The notes beneath the pieces are model-generated. The model was not told the DNA's origin. It was given only the letters and a program-made list of their open reading frames with translations, and made no database searches. From assembly GCF_031458175.1 (NCBI RefSeq), contig NZ_JAVDXX010000001.1, forward strand, positions 930,001-994,000: a stretch of 64,000 nt of DNA, read 5' to 3'. The translations under genes and the position numbers were made by a program. This stretch comes from Pseudoglutamicibacter albus. GTDB taxonomy: Bacteria; Actinomycetota; Actinomycetes; Actinomycetales; Micrococcaceae. Below are positions 1-9,479 of the stretch, piece after piece; the stretch's first letter is position 1, and each line of letters starts with the position of its first letter.

Positions 1-2044
1 CACGCGACCAAGCGCCATCGATCTCAACCACACGCACCGTATCGCCGTACTTCTCACCAAAGAGGCTCGTGGCACCCAGCGCAAGGGCTTCGTCCTTTTT
101 CATCACGCGCGTGATGACCTCGAAGTCCCGGTCGATCGCCTTGTTGGTGACCTCTTCAATCTCAGACTGGGTTGCACGCGAGAGTGCCTCAGCCCACGTG
201 AAGTCGAAGCGCAAATAGCCTTCCTTGTTGAAGGAACCGGACTGCAACGCCTCCGGGCCAAGCACCTCGTGCAAAGCCGCGTGAACTAAGTGGGTCGCGG
301 TGTGCGCTTCTTCGCCTGCGTGGCGGCGTTGGGCATCCACCGCGGCACGCACCACAGCGTTCTCCGGTAGTTCACCCTCACGCACCGTCACCGTATGGAC
401 CGACAAGCCCTTCACCGGCGCCTGAACATCGGTGACTTCAAGAACGAAACCATCGCCGGTGATCACACCGGTGTCAGGGGCCTGACCGCCGGCTTCGGCA
501 TAGAACGGGGTTTCATCCAGGACGAGCTCAACCGTGCTACCCTGCTCGGCAACAGGAACACGAACACCATCGCGAATCAGCCCGCGCACACGCGATTCGG
601 TGACAAGCTCGTCATAACCGGTGAAATGCGTATTTCCTTCTTCTACCAGCTCGTGATAAATCGCGATATCGGAGTGGCCTGACTTCTTCTTTTTAGCGTC
701 AGCCTTAGCACGTTCACGCTGCTCAGCCATCAAAGCCCGGAACTTCTCAGTATCAACCGATAAGCCAGCTTCCTCGGCGATCTCCAGAGTCAGGTCAATC
801 GGGAAACCGTATGTGTCGTGCAACTGGAACGCGTCCTCACCCGAGAGGTTCGCGCCGTGGCCTTTGGCCTCCGCTATCGCTTCATCCAACCGCGCAGTAC
901 CGGATGCGATCGTGCGGCGGAACGCACGCTCCTCGGCATAGGCGATGCGGGAGATCCGCTCATAATCCTCAGCAACTTCCGGATACACCCCAGCCATCGC
1001 GTCCCGGGAGACCGGCAACAGCTCAGGTAGCACCGGTTCTGTGACACCCATGAGGCGCATCGCACGCACCGCACGGCGAATCAGGCGCCGCAAAACATAG
1101 CCGCGGCCCTCATTCGATGGAGTCACCCCATCGCTGATGAGCATGAGCGCTGAGCGCACATGGTCAGCCACCACCCGCAGACGAACATCGTCTGCGTAGC
1201 TTGGATCCTCAGGATCCTCAGTCGAAGAATAGGTTTTACCGGAAAGCTCAGCTGCCCGGTCAAGAACAGGGCGGACCTGATCGGTCTCATACATGTTCTC
1301 AACGCCCTGCAGAATCATCGCAAGACGCTCAAGCCCAAGGCCCGTATCGATGTTGCGTTGTGGAAGTTCACCAGCGACATCGAAATCGGTCTTGGAGCGT
1401 ACCGCGGAGAGACGGTACTGCATGAACACAAGGTTCCAGATCTCAATGTAGCGTGTCTCATCAACCGCCGGCCCGCCTTCCTCGCCGTATTCGGGACCAC
1501 GGTCATAATAGATCTCAGAGCATGGACCACCAGGCCCAGGCTGGCCGGTGTTCCAGTAGTTATCGGCCTTACCCGTGCCGATGACCCGTTCACGCGGGAC
1601 ACCGACCTTCTCTTCCCAGATGCGGCGGGCCTCGGCATCGCGGTCATCGCCGTCTTCATACACCGTGACCCACAAGCGTTCAGGATCCAAACCATAACCG
1701 CCATCGGCGGTTGACGTGGTGAGCAGGTCCCACGCCCACGTGATTGCTTCTTCCTTGAAGTAATCACCGAACGAGAAGTTACCGTTCATCTGGAAGAACG
1801 TACCGTGGCGGGCCGTCTTGCCAACCTCTTCAATATCCGCGGTGCGAATACATTTCTGGACCGAGACCGCCCGAGGGTACGGAGCCGGCTCAACAGCCGT
1901 GAGGTACGGGATAAACGGAACCATGCCCGCAACGGTGAACAGTAGCGACGGGTCGTTGGAAACCAACGATGCGCTAGGAACATGCGTGTGACCGCGCTTG
2001 ACGAAAAAGTCGATCCACCGCTGTGCGATTTCCTGAGATTTCAT
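1..2044 (-). CDS. alaS: Alanine--tRNA ligase, 3' end cut by window edge
   Basis: Charges tRNA-Ala with alanine in the cytosol and edits misacylated Ser/Gly. The reading frame is open from an ATG at 2044 (MKSQEIAQRWIDFFVKRG) to the left edge without a stop, giving 681 codons of a family usually near 890 residues. Visible: class II catalytic core (FFQMNGNFSFGDYF, then GPCSEIYYDRGPEYGEEGGP), the tRNA-recognition part (GRGYVLRRLIRRAVR), and the start of the editing domain with the zinc motif HTATHLVH near 300-325. The missing part is the end of the editing domain and the C-Ala domain. It is the last visible gene of a minus-strand group rpsD-DUF948-DUF6167-alaS; the 109-base leader carries three hairpins, listed separately. 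Confidence 0.95.
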   Translation of the reverse strand, partial: MKSQEIAQRWIDFFVKRGHTHVPSASLVSNDPSLLFTVAGMVPFIPYLTAVEPAPYPRAVSVQKCIRTADIEEVGKTARHGTFFQMNGNFSFGDYFKEEAITWAWDLLTTSTADGGYGLDPERLWVTVYEDGDDRDAEARRIWEEKVGVPRERVIGTGKADNYWNTGQPGPGGPCSEIYYDRGPEYGEEGGPAVDETRYIEIWNLVFMQYRLSAVRSKTDFDVAGELPQRNIDTGLGLERLAMILQGVENMYETDQVRPVLDRAAELSGKTYSSTEDPEDPSYADDVRLRVVADHVRSALMLISDGVTPSNEGRGYVLRRLIRRAVRAMRLMGVTEPVLPELLPVSRDAMAGVYPEVAEDYERISRIAYAEERAFRRTIASGTARLDEAIAEAKGHGANLSGEDAFQLHDTYGFPIDLTLEIAEEAGLSVDTEKFRALMAEQRERAKADAKKKKSGHSDIAIYHELVEEGNTHFTGYDELVTESRVRGLIRDGVRVPVAEQGSTVELVLDETPFYAEAGGQAPDTGVITGDGFVLEVTDVQAPVKGLSVHTVTVREGELPENAVVRAAVDAQRRHAGEEAHTATHLVHAALHEVLGPEALQSGSFNKEGYLRFDFTWAEALSRATQSEIEEVTNKAIDRDFEVITRVMKKDEALALGATSLFGEKYGDTVRVVEIDGAWSR

Positions 2045-2062
2045 GAGGTTTGGATTCTCCGA

Positions 2063-2135
2063 ATGGGCGTAGACGCCCTGTATTGAAATGGGCGAAGACG
2101 CCCTACATTGAATAAAGCCCAACTATGAGTGGGCT
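2063..2135 (-). promoter_or_regulatory. Three short hairpins in the alaS leader
   Basis: Seen directly: GGGCGT-AG-ACGCCC at 2065-2078, GGGCG-AAGA-CGCCC at 2090-2103, and AGCCCA...TGGGCT at 2116-2121/2130-2135. The first two are near copies of each other with about 25-base spacing. They lie between the DUF6167 stop and the alaS start. They could be a transcript-processing or attenuation element; no T-box consensus is present here. Function is inferred only from position. Confidence 0.45.
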
Positions 2136-2153
2136 CCTTAATATGGGTTGGGT

Positions 2154-2393
2154 TTAGCGTGCAGCGCGGCGCCCGGATGGAGCCTTGTCAACTCCGAGGG
2201 CGGAACGCAGCTCAGCTTCCCGCTCGGCAGAGCCTTCCTTGAAGGCCGCGATCGTGGACTCGACAACGCTCGCGGTGCGGTCCAGGACTGAGTCTGCGCT
2301 CGAACGCACACCCTGTGTGCGGATGCGTTGCAACTGGCGGCTAGCCATCACACCGATGGAGACGCCGAGGGTCAGCCAAAAAAGCTTCTTCAT
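2154..2393 (-). CDS. DUF6167-like small membrane-associated protein
   Basis: 79 residues beginning MKKLFWLTLGVSIGVMASRQ. A hydrophobic N-terminal segment (about residues 4-18) is followed by a charged helical stretch with a Glu/Arg-rich tail. The position between a DUF948 gene and alaS, and the N-terminal pattern, match the DUF6167 family of Actinomycetota; the function of that family is not known. The ATG is preceded by AAGGAAG at good spacing. It is probably co-transcribed with the upstream DUF948 gene (98-base gap) and alaS. Confidence 0.72.
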   Translation of the reverse strand: MKKLFWLTLGVSIGVMASRQLQRIRTQGVRSSADSVLDRTASVVESTIAAFKEGSAEREAELRSALGVDKAPSGRRAAR

Positions 2394-2491
2394 GGTCTTC
2401 CTTAACGAGTCTTTGGGGCGCCATTCATGAGCGCATAAACGGTTAGCGTCCGGTTGAAGCTACAACCGAAGGCAAGGGCAAATATCGACTG

Positions 2492-2839
2492 CTAGCGGCG
2501 ACGCGAGAATGCGGCGCGCACACCCGCAGTGAACGATGCCGCGCGGATCAGTGGACGGCCCACAACGGCGGCGGTCAGCGAGGTCACCGAGGCGACGTTG
2601 GCGGTTGCGTCCTGAACATTCGAGGTGATCGCATCAACGCGTTCAAGCTGCTGGTTACCGTTACGTACCGTAGTTGCGGTCTCTTGCAGGATCGGCGTGG
2701 TCTCCTCCGTGAGGTCTTTGACCGAATGCCGCAATTCGTCGAAAACTTTCCCCAGCTTGATGATCGGTACAGCCAAAAGAATGACGAGGATCGCGAAGAA
2801 TCCTGCAGCGATCAAACCGGCGATGTCGCCAATGCTCAT
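2492..2839 (-). CDS. DUF948 domain membrane protein
   Basis: 115 residues. One N-terminal transmembrane segment (GLIAAGFFAILVILLAVPII) is followed by an amphipathic helix with a Thr/Asn/Gln-rich heptad-like stretch and a basic C-terminus (FSRRR). This is the layout of DUF948 proteins found upstream of alaS in many actinobacteria; their role is unknown. A strong ribosome binding site (GAGGAGAG) precedes the ATG at 2839. The product probably sits in the cytoplasmic membrane with a cytosolic coiled-coil-like tail. Confidence 0.8.
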   Translation of the reverse strand: MSIGDIAGLIAAGFFAILVILLAVPIIKLGKVFDELRHSVKDLTEETTPILQETATTVRNGNQQLERVDAITSNVQDATANVASVTSLTAAVVGRPLIRAASFTAGVRAAFSRRR

Positions 2840-2922
2840 GTTCTCTCCTCGAGTGTGTGCGCAGGTGTCTGCCAGTCAAGCCTACCGAACGTTGGCCGCA
2901 AAGATGACCAGCAGATAAGAAC

Positions 2923-2959
2923 GATGCCGCGGTCCCGTTGATAACGGAACCGCGGCATC
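2923..2959 (-). terminator. Hairpin terminator after rpsD
   Basis: A 17-base stem (2923-2939 paired with 2943-2959, one mismatch) with a tiny loop lies 12 bases past the rpsD stop. The T tract that follows on the minus strand is weak (GTTCTTATC). It probably reduces read-through from rpsD into DUF948-DUF6167-alaS, or marks a processing point. Confidence 0.65.
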
Positions 2960-2971
2960 GGCTACTAAAGA

Positions 2972-3595
2972 TTAGCGAGCGTAGTACTCAACGACGAGCT
3001 GCTCTTCACACTGAACAGGGACCTCAGCGCGCTTAGGGCGGCGCACGAGCTTAGCCTGCAGCTGATCCAGCTTGACGTCCAGGTACTCAGGGACAGCCGG
3101 CAGAACGGCGGCGTGTTCACCCTGGGCAGCCATCTGGAATGGAACGGTCTTCTCAGAGCGCTCCTTCACGTGGATGAGCTGGCCTTCCTTCACGCGGAAG
3201 GATGGGCGGTCAACAATCTGGCCGTTGACCAGGATGTGGCGGTGAACAACCAGCTGGCGTGCCTGCTGGATGGTGCGTGCGAAACCAGCGCGCAGAACCA
3301 GGGCATCGAGGCGCATTTCCAGCAGCTCAATCAGGTTCTCACCGGTCAGGCCAGCCTCGCGGCGAGCCTCGTCGAAGACGCGGGTCATCTGGGCTTCGCG
3401 AATGCCGTACTGTGCACGCAGGCGCTGCTTCTCACGAAGGCGAACTGCGTAGTCAGAGTCCTGGCGGCGGCGCGCGCGGCCGTGCTGACCTGGGCCGTAC
3501 GGACGGCGCTCCATGTACTTCTCTGCCTTCGGCGTCAAAGCGATGCCGAGGGCACGGGACAAACGCACGGTGTTGCGTTGACGATTATTGGCCAC
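2972..3595 (-). CDS. rpsD: 30S ribosomal protein S4
   Basis: Primary 16S rRNA-binding protein that nucleates assembly of the 30S body and contributes to decoding accuracy. 207 residues, usual length. The N-terminal domain (RLSRALGIALTPKAEKYMERRPYGPG) lacks the four zinc cysteines, so it is the zinc-independent form. The S4 RNA-binding domain is seen around residues 95-155 (MRLDALVLRAGFARTIQQARQ, HILVNGQIVDRPSF). The start is GTG at 3595 with GAGGAC upstream. It is a stand-alone rpsD, not in the rpsM-rpsK-rpoA operon, as is common in Actinomycetota of this group. Confidence 0.97.
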   Translation of the reverse strand: MANNRQRNTVRLSRALGIALTPKAEKYMERRPYGPGQHGRARRRQDSDYAVRLREKQRLRAQYGIREAQMTRVFDEARREAGLTGENLIELLEMRLDALVLRAGFARTIQQARQLVVHRHILVNGQIVDRPSFRVKEGQLIHVKERSEKTVPFQMAAQGEHAAVLPAVPEYLDVKLDQLQAKLVRRPKRAEVPVQCEEQLVVEYYAR

Positions 3596-3759
3596 GAATG
3601 TGTCCTCTTTCGTATGTCTGCGAGCTCATGGTTCTGGCCTCCGGTCACGTGGAGAGATGAGGGAACCCGCTTCCTCGAATCTGCAACCGCCTCACGTACC
3701 GAGTGGGCCCCATCGGGCACGCTCACATGGACGGCTTGCCAGCCAACGGTCTAGCTTAT

Positions 3760-3790
3760 CAGATCTTAAGTACCAGAACTTAAGTCATGA
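3760..3790. repeat. Inverted repeat in the rpsD/rarA intergenic region
   Basis: CTTAAGT (3765-3771) and ACTTAAG (3778-3784) form a perfect 7-base inverted repeat with a 6-base spacer, flanked by AGATCT on both sides. The 235-base gap between the rarA stop and the rpsD start holds the rpsD leader and must hold its promoter. The repeat may be an operator or a weak hairpin; no clear -35/-10 pair was seen. Confidence 0.4.
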
Positions 3791-3830
3791 GAAGATCTCT
3801 GCTCCGATTCGAACTCAGCCCAGACTGAAT

Positions 3831-5240
3831 CTATGCTCCGTTGTTGCGCAGGATTGAACGAATCGAGTCGATGCGCTGGGATACGGTTCGCTCGAATCCG
3901 TGCTGGGTCGGCTCGTAATAGTCGATACCTTGCAGGTCATCCGGCGCATACTGTTGCGGGACAACCCCGAGTTCGTGATCGTGGGGGTACACGTAGCCTT
4001 TGCCGTGACCAAGCGCTTTAGCACCTGAATAGTGGGCGTCGCGCAAGTGCGCCGGAACACCGCTTCCCTTGCCTGCGCGCACATCGGCGATAGCGCGATC
4101 GATCGCGCGGTAGGCGGCATTTGATTTCGGTGCGCTCGCTAAGTGAACCACGGCTTGGGCGAGAACGATGCGCGCCTCCGGCATGCCTATCAGCTGTACG
4201 GCGTTCGCCGCGGCAACAGCTGTTTGCAACGCTGTTGGGTCGGCCATCCCAATATCTTCCGATGCAGAGATCACGAGTCTGCGGGCGAGGAAGCGTGGGT
4301 CCTCCCCCGCCTCCATCATGACCGCGGCATAGTGCAAGGCCGCATCGACGTCGGAACCGCGGATCGACTTGATGAGAGCACTCGCGGTGTCGTAGTGGTT
4401 ATCCCCTTGTTTGTCGTAGCGTCGCAGAGCGGTATCGACTGCGCGTTCAGCGTCTTCCCGGGTCACAACAGGCACCGTGTTTGCTTGTTGGTCGGAGTCT
4501 TGCGTTTCGTGGCGGGCGCGTTCCAGCGCAACCGCGGCCGCCGCCTCAAGGCTTGTCAGAGCACGGCGAGCATCTCCGCCGGATAGGTCGATGAGCTGAT
4601 CCATGACATCCTCGGGTAACTCAACAGAGTTCCCGAGCCCGCGAGGGTTCTCAAGCGCCCGCAACAAGAGACGGCGCACATCGTCTCGCTCCAGCGGCTT
4701 GAGTTTGAGCAGGAGGGAGCGAGATAAAAGCGGCGAGATGACCGAGAATGAAGGGTTCTCCGTGGTCGCGGCCACCAAAACGACCCAACCGTTCTCAACC
4801 CCGGGCAGCAACGCATCTTGCTGTGCCTTATTGAAACGGTGGATCTCATCGAGGAACAGCACTGTCGTGGTGCCGCGCATCGAACGGTCAGCACGAGCCT
4901 GATCCATGACCTGCCGAACATCTTTGACCCCAGCAGAAATAGCTGAGACCTCAACGAAGGTGCGATGCGGACCGTTGGCGATCACATGTGCCAAGGTCGT
5001 CTTACCAACCCCTGGAGGTCCATACAAGATGAGCGAGCTCAGCCCGGCGGGACCGCCCCCATCGCTTTGTGCAAGCTGACGCAACGGAGAGCCCGGCTCT
5101 AACAAATGCTTCTGCCCCGCTACCTCGTCGATCGTTTTAGGACGCATCCGGACAGCCAGAGGCGGACGCGGGCGCGGGCGGTCCTCATCACGGTCGCGGT
5201 CATCATCGGTGTCATCGTCGGCAGAAGAGAAAAGATCCAT
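3831..5240 (-). CDS. rarA: Replication-associated recombination protein A (RarA/MgsA)
   Basis: AAA+ clamp-loader-like ATPase that acts at stalled replication forks. 469 residues from ATG 5240 (MDLFSS); a TTG three codons upstream is also open, but the ATG gives the usual N-terminus. Walker [10 protein letters not shown] is near residue 74, Walker B FLDEIHRF near 126, sensor region [10 protein letters not shown] follows, and the C-terminal MgsA domain ([20 protein letters not shown]) is complete. The N-terminus carries an acidic run ([13 protein letters not shown]) and Arg-Pro repeats before the AAA+ core. It is transcribed away from dtd, with a 161-base gap between the starts. Confidence 0.95.
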   Translation of the reverse strand: MDLFSSADDDTDDDRDRDEDRPRPRPPLAVRMRPKTIDEVAGQKHLLEPGSPLRQLAQSDGGGPAGLSSLILYGPPGVGKTTLAHVIANGPHRTFVEVSAISAGVKDVRQVMDQARADRSMRGTTTVLFLDEIHRFNKAQQDALLPGVENGWVVLVAATTENPSFSVISPLLSRSLLLKLKPLERDDVRRLLLRALENPRGLGNSVELPEDVMDQLIDLSGGDARRALTSLEAAAAVALERARHETQDSDQQANTVPVVTREDAERAVDTALRRYDKQGDNHYDTASALIKSIRGSDVDAALHYAAVMMEAGEDPRFLARRLVISASEDIGMADPTALQTAVAAANAVQLIGMPEARIVLAQAVVHLASAPKSNAAYRAIDRAIADVRAGKGSGVPAHLRDAHYSGAKALGHGKGYVYPHDHELGVVPQQYAPDDLQGIDYYEPTQHGFERTVSQRIDSIRSILRNNGA

Positions 5241-5401
5241 CGCTATCAAGCCTAGCCCCGGGCACCGGCTTCCCCGGGCTTAGGGCCGTTACGCTTCACA
5301 GGCCTACTACGGTTCTCAGTCCCGTTACGCTTAGGGCAAGGTATTGAAGGCGCCGCTGCTTCACGGCGGGGCTCTATCGAAGAGATGTAGAGAGGTTGGA
5401 T

Positions 5402-5842
5402 ATGCGCGCGGTTGTGCAGCGGGTCAAGAACGCAAGCGTTGTGGTTGAGGGCCATGTGGTGGCCGAGTTTGAAGGCCAGGGGCTTGTGGTTCTGCTCGGG
5501 GTTGCGGTCGATGACGGACACGCCGAAGCCGCAGCTGTCGCTTCGAAGATCGCGCACCTTCGCATTCTGGAGGCCGAAAAGTCCGCGGTCACCGCGCAGG
5601 CGCCGGTCATCGTGGTCAGTAACTTCACCCTCTACGGGGATGTGCGAAAGGGCAGGCGGCCTTCATGGTCGAAGGCCGCCCGCCCTGAGGCTGCTGTGGA
5701 TCTCTATGAAGAGGTCGCCGCTACCCTTCGTGGTTTCGGTTTAGAGGTCGGAACCGGCGTGTTCGGGGCCGAGATGGAGGTCAACCTCACCAACGACGGA
5801 CCGGTCACCTTGATCATCGACTCAGCCGAGCTCGCTCTCTAG
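5402..5842 (+). CDS. dtd: D-aminoacyl-tRNA deacylase
   Basis: Hydrolyses D-amino acids from mischarged tRNA. 146 residues from ATG 5402 (MRAVVQRV), preceded by AGAGAGG; an in-frame TTG two codons upstream is unlikely. The C-terminal NxGPVT motif is intact (NDGPVTLII). The SQxxLY-type motif reads SNFTLYGD: Asn replaces the usual Gln. KGRRPSW and GVFGAEM are typical of the family. It converges on aspS with only nine bases between the stops and no clear terminator. Confidence 0.94.
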   Translation: MRAVVQRVKNASVVVEGHVVAEFEGQGLVVLLGVAVDDGHAEAAAVASKIAHLRILEAEKSAVTAQAPVIVVSNFTLYGDVRKGRRPSWSKAARPEAAVDLYEEVAATLRGFGLEVGTGVFGAEMEVNLTNDGPVTLIIDSAELAL

Positions 5843-5851
5843 TGGCAACAC

Positions 5852-7642
5852 TTACTGACCAGACTCAGTAGCGCCCTTCTTCTGTTTTTCAGGCTTGGTG
5901 TCCACGCCGGCTTCTTTACGCTGCTGAGGCGTGATCTCCGCCGGTGCTGCCGTGAGTGGATCGAATCCGCCGCCGGTCTTCGGGAACGCGATGACTTCAC
6001 GGATCGAGGTTTCACCTGCTAGCAGTGAGACCACGCGGTCCCAACCGAAAGCGATACCGCCGTGTGGGGGCGCACCGTACTTGAACCCCTCCAGCAGGAA
6101 GCCGAACTGCTCCTGCTGTGTTTTCTCATCCACACCCATGACCTTGAACACGCGTTCTTGAACGTCACGGCGGTGGATACGGATCGATCCGCCGCCAATC
6201 TCGTTGCCGTTGCACACGATGTCGTATGCGTTAGTCAGTGCCGAGCCTGGGTCGGTGTCAAACGTGTCGAGGAACTCAGGCTTCGGTGCAGTGAAAGCGT
6301 GGTGGACCGCGGTCCAGGAACCCTCGCCGACCGCGACATCGCCCTCAGCGACAGCTTCAGCGGTGGACATGAACATTGGGGCATCAACAACCCAGACGAA
6401 CGCCCAGTCGCCGTCCTTGATCATGCCGGTCCGGTGCGCGATTTCGACGCGGGCTTGCCCCAGAAGCTGACGGGTCGAGTTGGTTGGGCCAGCCCCGAAG
6501 AAAATGCAGTCTCCAGGGTTCGCGCCGACCTTCGCAGCAAGGTTCTCACGCTCAAAGTCGGTGAGGTTCTTAGCCACGGGGCCAGTGAGCTCACCGTCTT
6601 CTTGAACCAATACATAAGCTAGGCCTTTGCCGCCGTGCTGCTTGGCCCACTCTTGCCAGCCATCGAGCTGACGGCGCGGCTGGGACGCCCCACCCGGCAT
6701 GACCACGGCCCCGACGTATTCTTGCTGGAACACCCGGAATTCGGTGTCTTTGAAGAACTCCTTGAGTTCGGTGATCGGGTTATCGAAGCGCAAGTCTGGC
6801 TTATCGGAGCCGTACTTGGTCATCGCTTCCTGATAGGTCATGCGTGGGATCGGGGTTTGAATTTCAACGCCGATGAGCTTCCACAGTTCTTTCACGATCG
6901 CCTCACCCAAAGCGATGATGTCTTCTTGGTCAACGAAGGATGCTTCGATGTCCAGCTGGGTGAACTCAGGCTGGCGGTCTGCACGGAAATCTTCGTCACG
7001 GTAGCAACGCGCCAGCTGATAGTAGCGCTCCACGCCACCGACCTGCAGTAGCTGTTTGAACAGCTGAGGCGACTGCGGCAACGCGTACCACTTACCTGGA
7101 GCAAGGCGCGCAGGAACGATGAAGTCGCGCGCTCCCTCTGGGGTCGAACGGGTCATCGTTGGGGTCTCTACCTCGAGGAAGTTGCGTTCCTCGAGCACAC
7201 GACGAGCAGCCTTATTGGCCTCGGAACGCAAACGCAAGTTCGCGGCTGGCTTGGGGCGGCGCAAATCCAGGTAGCGGTACTGCAGGCGGGTCTCTTCGCC
7301 GACCTCGACGTGTTCGTCAACCTGGAACGGCAACGCTGCTGAAGCGTTCAAAACCTCAAGAGTGTCAGCATGAACTTCGATCTCACCGGAGGCGAGGTTC
7401 GGGTTCTCGGATCCCTCGGGGCGTGCCTTGACTTCACCGGTGACTTTCACAACAAACTCGTTACGCAGTGGCGAGAACGTCTCCTCATCGTGAACAACCA
7501 CCTGAGCAATACCGGAGGCGTCACGCAGATCGAGGAACGCGACACCGCCGTGGTCACGGCGACGAGCAACCCAACCAGCAAGCGTCACGGTCTGCCCCAC
7601 GAGCGAGGCGTTGAGGGAACCGGCGTCATGAGTACGGAGCAC
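5852..7642 (-). CDS. aspS: Aspartate--tRNA ligase
   Basis: Charges tRNA-Asp. 596 residues, bacterial type: N-terminal OB-fold anticodon domain ([21 protein letters not shown]), motif 2 region ([28 protein letters not shown]), GAD insertion domain in the middle, and class II motif 3 ([13 protein letters not shown]). The C-terminus has a charged Lys/Gln tail. The GTG start at 7642 has AAAGGA upstream. hisS lies upstream on the same strand, so the two form a pair. Whether the enzyme is discriminating or also charges tRNA-Asn cannot be decided here; no gatCAB or asnS lies in the window. Confidence 0.97.
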   Translation of the reverse strand: MLRTHDAGSLNASLVGQTVTLAGWVARRRDHGGVAFLDLRDASGIAQVVVHDEETFSPLRNEFVVKVTGEVKARPEGSENPNLASGEIEVHADTLEVLNASAALPFQVDEHVEVGEETRLQYRYLDLRRPKPAANLRLRSEANKAARRVLEERNFLEVETPTMTRSTPEGARDFIVPARLAPGKWYALPQSPQLFKQLLQVGGVERYYQLARCYRDEDFRADRQPEFTQLDIEASFVDQEDIIALGEAIVKELWKLIGVEIQTPIPRMTYQEAMTKYGSDKPDLRFDNPITELKEFFKDTEFRVFQQEYVGAVVMPGGASQPRRQLDGWQEWAKQHGGKGLAYVLVQEDGELTGPVAKNLTDFERENLAAKVGANPGDCIFFGAGPTNSTRQLLGQARVEIAHRTGMIKDGDWAFVWVVDAPMFMSTAEAVAEGDVAVGEGSWTAVHHAFTAPKPEFLDTFDTDPGSALTNAYDIVCNGNEIGGGSIRIHRRDVQERVFKVMGVDEKTQQEQFGFLLEGFKYGAPPHGGIAFGWDRVVSLLAGETSIREVIAFPKTGGGFDPLTAAPAEITPQQRKEAGVDTKPEKQKKGATESGQ

Positions 7643-7787
7643 GGTGATGAAATCCTTTCAGCGGTCCACCTTGCTATACGTTCACTCGTCACGGTGTTAG
7701 GCGACGTACACGCTGGGGTGGGCCGGTTGTCTACAGAGAAACCTAGTCGGCAGTGATGAATTAACTACGAATCAGTCTAATGGCTGA

Positions 7788-9149
7788 TCAGCGCGAGCTG
7801 GCATCGGCGCTCGGGCCTACCGTGGGCCGAAGATCAACTTGCGCCGGCATCCAGGTGTGTGGGTCGGCGGTAACCTGCTCACCTGAACGGATGTCTTTGA
7901 CTTCGTGCACACGGTTGCCGGAAGCATCTTTGGACATGAACCACACGTACGGGATACCTCGGCGGTCAGCGTGACGGATCTGTTTACCGAACTTCTCGGG
8001 TTTACCCATGATCTCGGTCGCCACTGCTCGTGAGCGCAGCATTTCAGCGATTTCGACGGCTTCAGCGAAATCATCCTCGCTTGGAAGTGCCATGAGCACC
8101 GCGGTAGGGACGGCACGGTGCGCCACCAGATGCTCAGTGGCAAGCAGACGCGATACAAGGCGGGAAACCCCGATCGAGAGCCCAACGCCTGGATAGTTCT
8201 TCTTACCCTTGGTGGCTAGGGATTCGTAGCGGCCACCGGAGCAGATCGAACCGAGGGATTCGTGCCCGATCAATGTCGTCTCATAGACAGTGCCCGTGTA
8301 GTAGTCCAGGCCGCGGGCAATAGAGAGATCAGCGACGATGCGGTGAGGCTTGATCTTGGATGCGACCTCGATCAACGACTTCAGCTCAGCAAGTCCCTCG
8401 TTCAACAGCTCGTGTTCAACCCCGAGGGCTTCAACCTCGTGGGCGAAAGAAGCGTCCGCGGACTTGATCGAGGCAAGCTTCAACGCCTTCTGCGCCTGGT
8501 CATCGTTCAACCCTTGAGCAGTGAGTGCCTCATGAACCTTCTGAGCGCCGATCTTTTCGAGCTTGTCGATCTCGCGCAATACCGCCGCTGGATCCTCGAC
8601 GCCGATGCCGCGGTAGAAGCCCTCGGAAAGCTTGCGGTTGTTGACCCGCACCTCGAAGTCACCCAGCTCCAAACGCTCAAGCGCATCGGCCATCACCAAC
8701 GCCAACTCGAGGTCATAGGTCAACGGGAGTTCGCCATCGCCCACAACATCGACATCCGCCTGAGTGAACTCACGGAAACGACCATCCTGAGGCCGTTCAC
8801 CACGCCACACCTTCTGGATCTGATAGCGGCGGAACGGGAATGTGAGGTAGCCGGCGTTATCCGTAACGTAACGGGCAAACGGGACCGTCAGGTCAAAGTG
8901 CAGGGCAAGCGCGTTCGGGTCATTCACGCTGGCAGGTGACTCGTCAGCAAGACGCGAGACACCATAGACCTCTTTGTCGATCTCGCCCTTGTTCAGCAGC
9001 GTCCCGACCGTCTCCACAGCGCGGGTTTCAATATTGGAGAAGCCGTGAAGCTCAAACACTTCCCGCAAGGTATCCAGAACATGGTTCTCCACAATCCGCT
9101 CCTGCGGAAGCCATTCAGGAAAACCAGTTAGGGACAACTTACGGGACAT
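7788..9149 (-). CDS. hisS: Histidine--tRNA ligase
   Basis: Charges tRNA-His. 453 residues from ATG 9149 (MSRKLSLTGFPEW), with GAGGAG about ten bases upstream; a GTG six codons earlier is possible. The motif region reads LHFDLTVPFARYV, which is closer to the archaeal/eukaryotic form (RYDLTVPFARY) than to the classic bacterial form (RPEGT). The histidine-specific motifs GLDYYTGTVYE and CSGGRYESL are present. The C-terminal anticodon domain is complete. Upstream on the minus strand lies a TAGAAT -10-like box and a 16-base tandem repeat. Confidence 0.96.
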   Translation of the reverse strand: MSRKLSLTGFPEWLPQERIVENHVLDTLREVFELHGFSNIETRAVETVGTLLNKGEIDKEVYGVSRLADESPASVNDPNALALHFDLTVPFARYVTDNAGYLTFPFRRYQIQKVWRGERPQDGRFREFTQADVDVVGDGELPLTYDLELALVMADALERLELGDFEVRVNNRKLSEGFYRGIGVEDPAAVLREIDKLEKIGAQKVHEALTAQGLNDDQAQKALKLASIKSADASFAHEVEALGVEHELLNEGLAELKSLIEVASKIKPHRIVADLSIARGLDYYTGTVYETTLIGHESLGSICSGGRYESLATKGKKNYPGVGLSIGVSRLVSRLLATEHLVAHRAVPTAVLMALPSEDDFAEAVEIAEMLRSRAVATEIMGKPEKFGKQIRHADRRGIPYVWFMSKDASGNRVHEVKDIRSGEQVTADPHTWMPAQVDLRPTVGPSADASSR

Positions 9150-9479
9150 GATCTCGTGACTCCTCACAACAAAACTCGCGCACTGACCAGCTCACGCACT
9201 GACCAGCGGAAGCAACTCTCACACGTGCACGACTGTGCACAAGACGCCTCTCATTCTAAAGCCAGCAGCCAGCTGGGAGAACCTGGGAGCACGCGCGTTG
9301 CGCAACGCACCGGAATTCAGTGTCCACACTCAACTGCGTCAGAACTAATGTCACAAGGCTAAAACCCGGGTAGAATCTGGTGCGTACGTGTGTGCCTCTC
9401 CCCTGGACCGTTCCCATGCACCGGCATCAACGGCCCGGTGGGCGTGGCAGTCTCAAAACTTGAGCGAAAGTGTTGACCG
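9150..9479. promoter_or_regulatory. Divergent promoter region between hisS and the DUF349 gene
   Basis: A 330-base gene-free stretch. On the plus strand a -10-like TAGAAT lies at 9371-9376, about 100 bases before the DUF349 start, with only a weak -35 (TGTCAC). On the minus strand TAGAAT lies at 9253-9258, about 104 bases before the hisS start. A 16-base tandem repeat at 9175-9206 sits in the hisS leader. No small gene was recognised here. Confidence 0.5.
9175..9206. repeat. Tandem 16-base repeat in the hisS leader
   Basis: Two directly adjacent copies, CTCGCGCACTGACCAG and CTCACGCACTGACCAG, differ at one base. They lie 26-57 bases upstream of the hisS start on the minus strand and would be inside its leader transcript. 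It may be a slippage duplication or a repeated protein-binding site. Confidence 0.75.
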
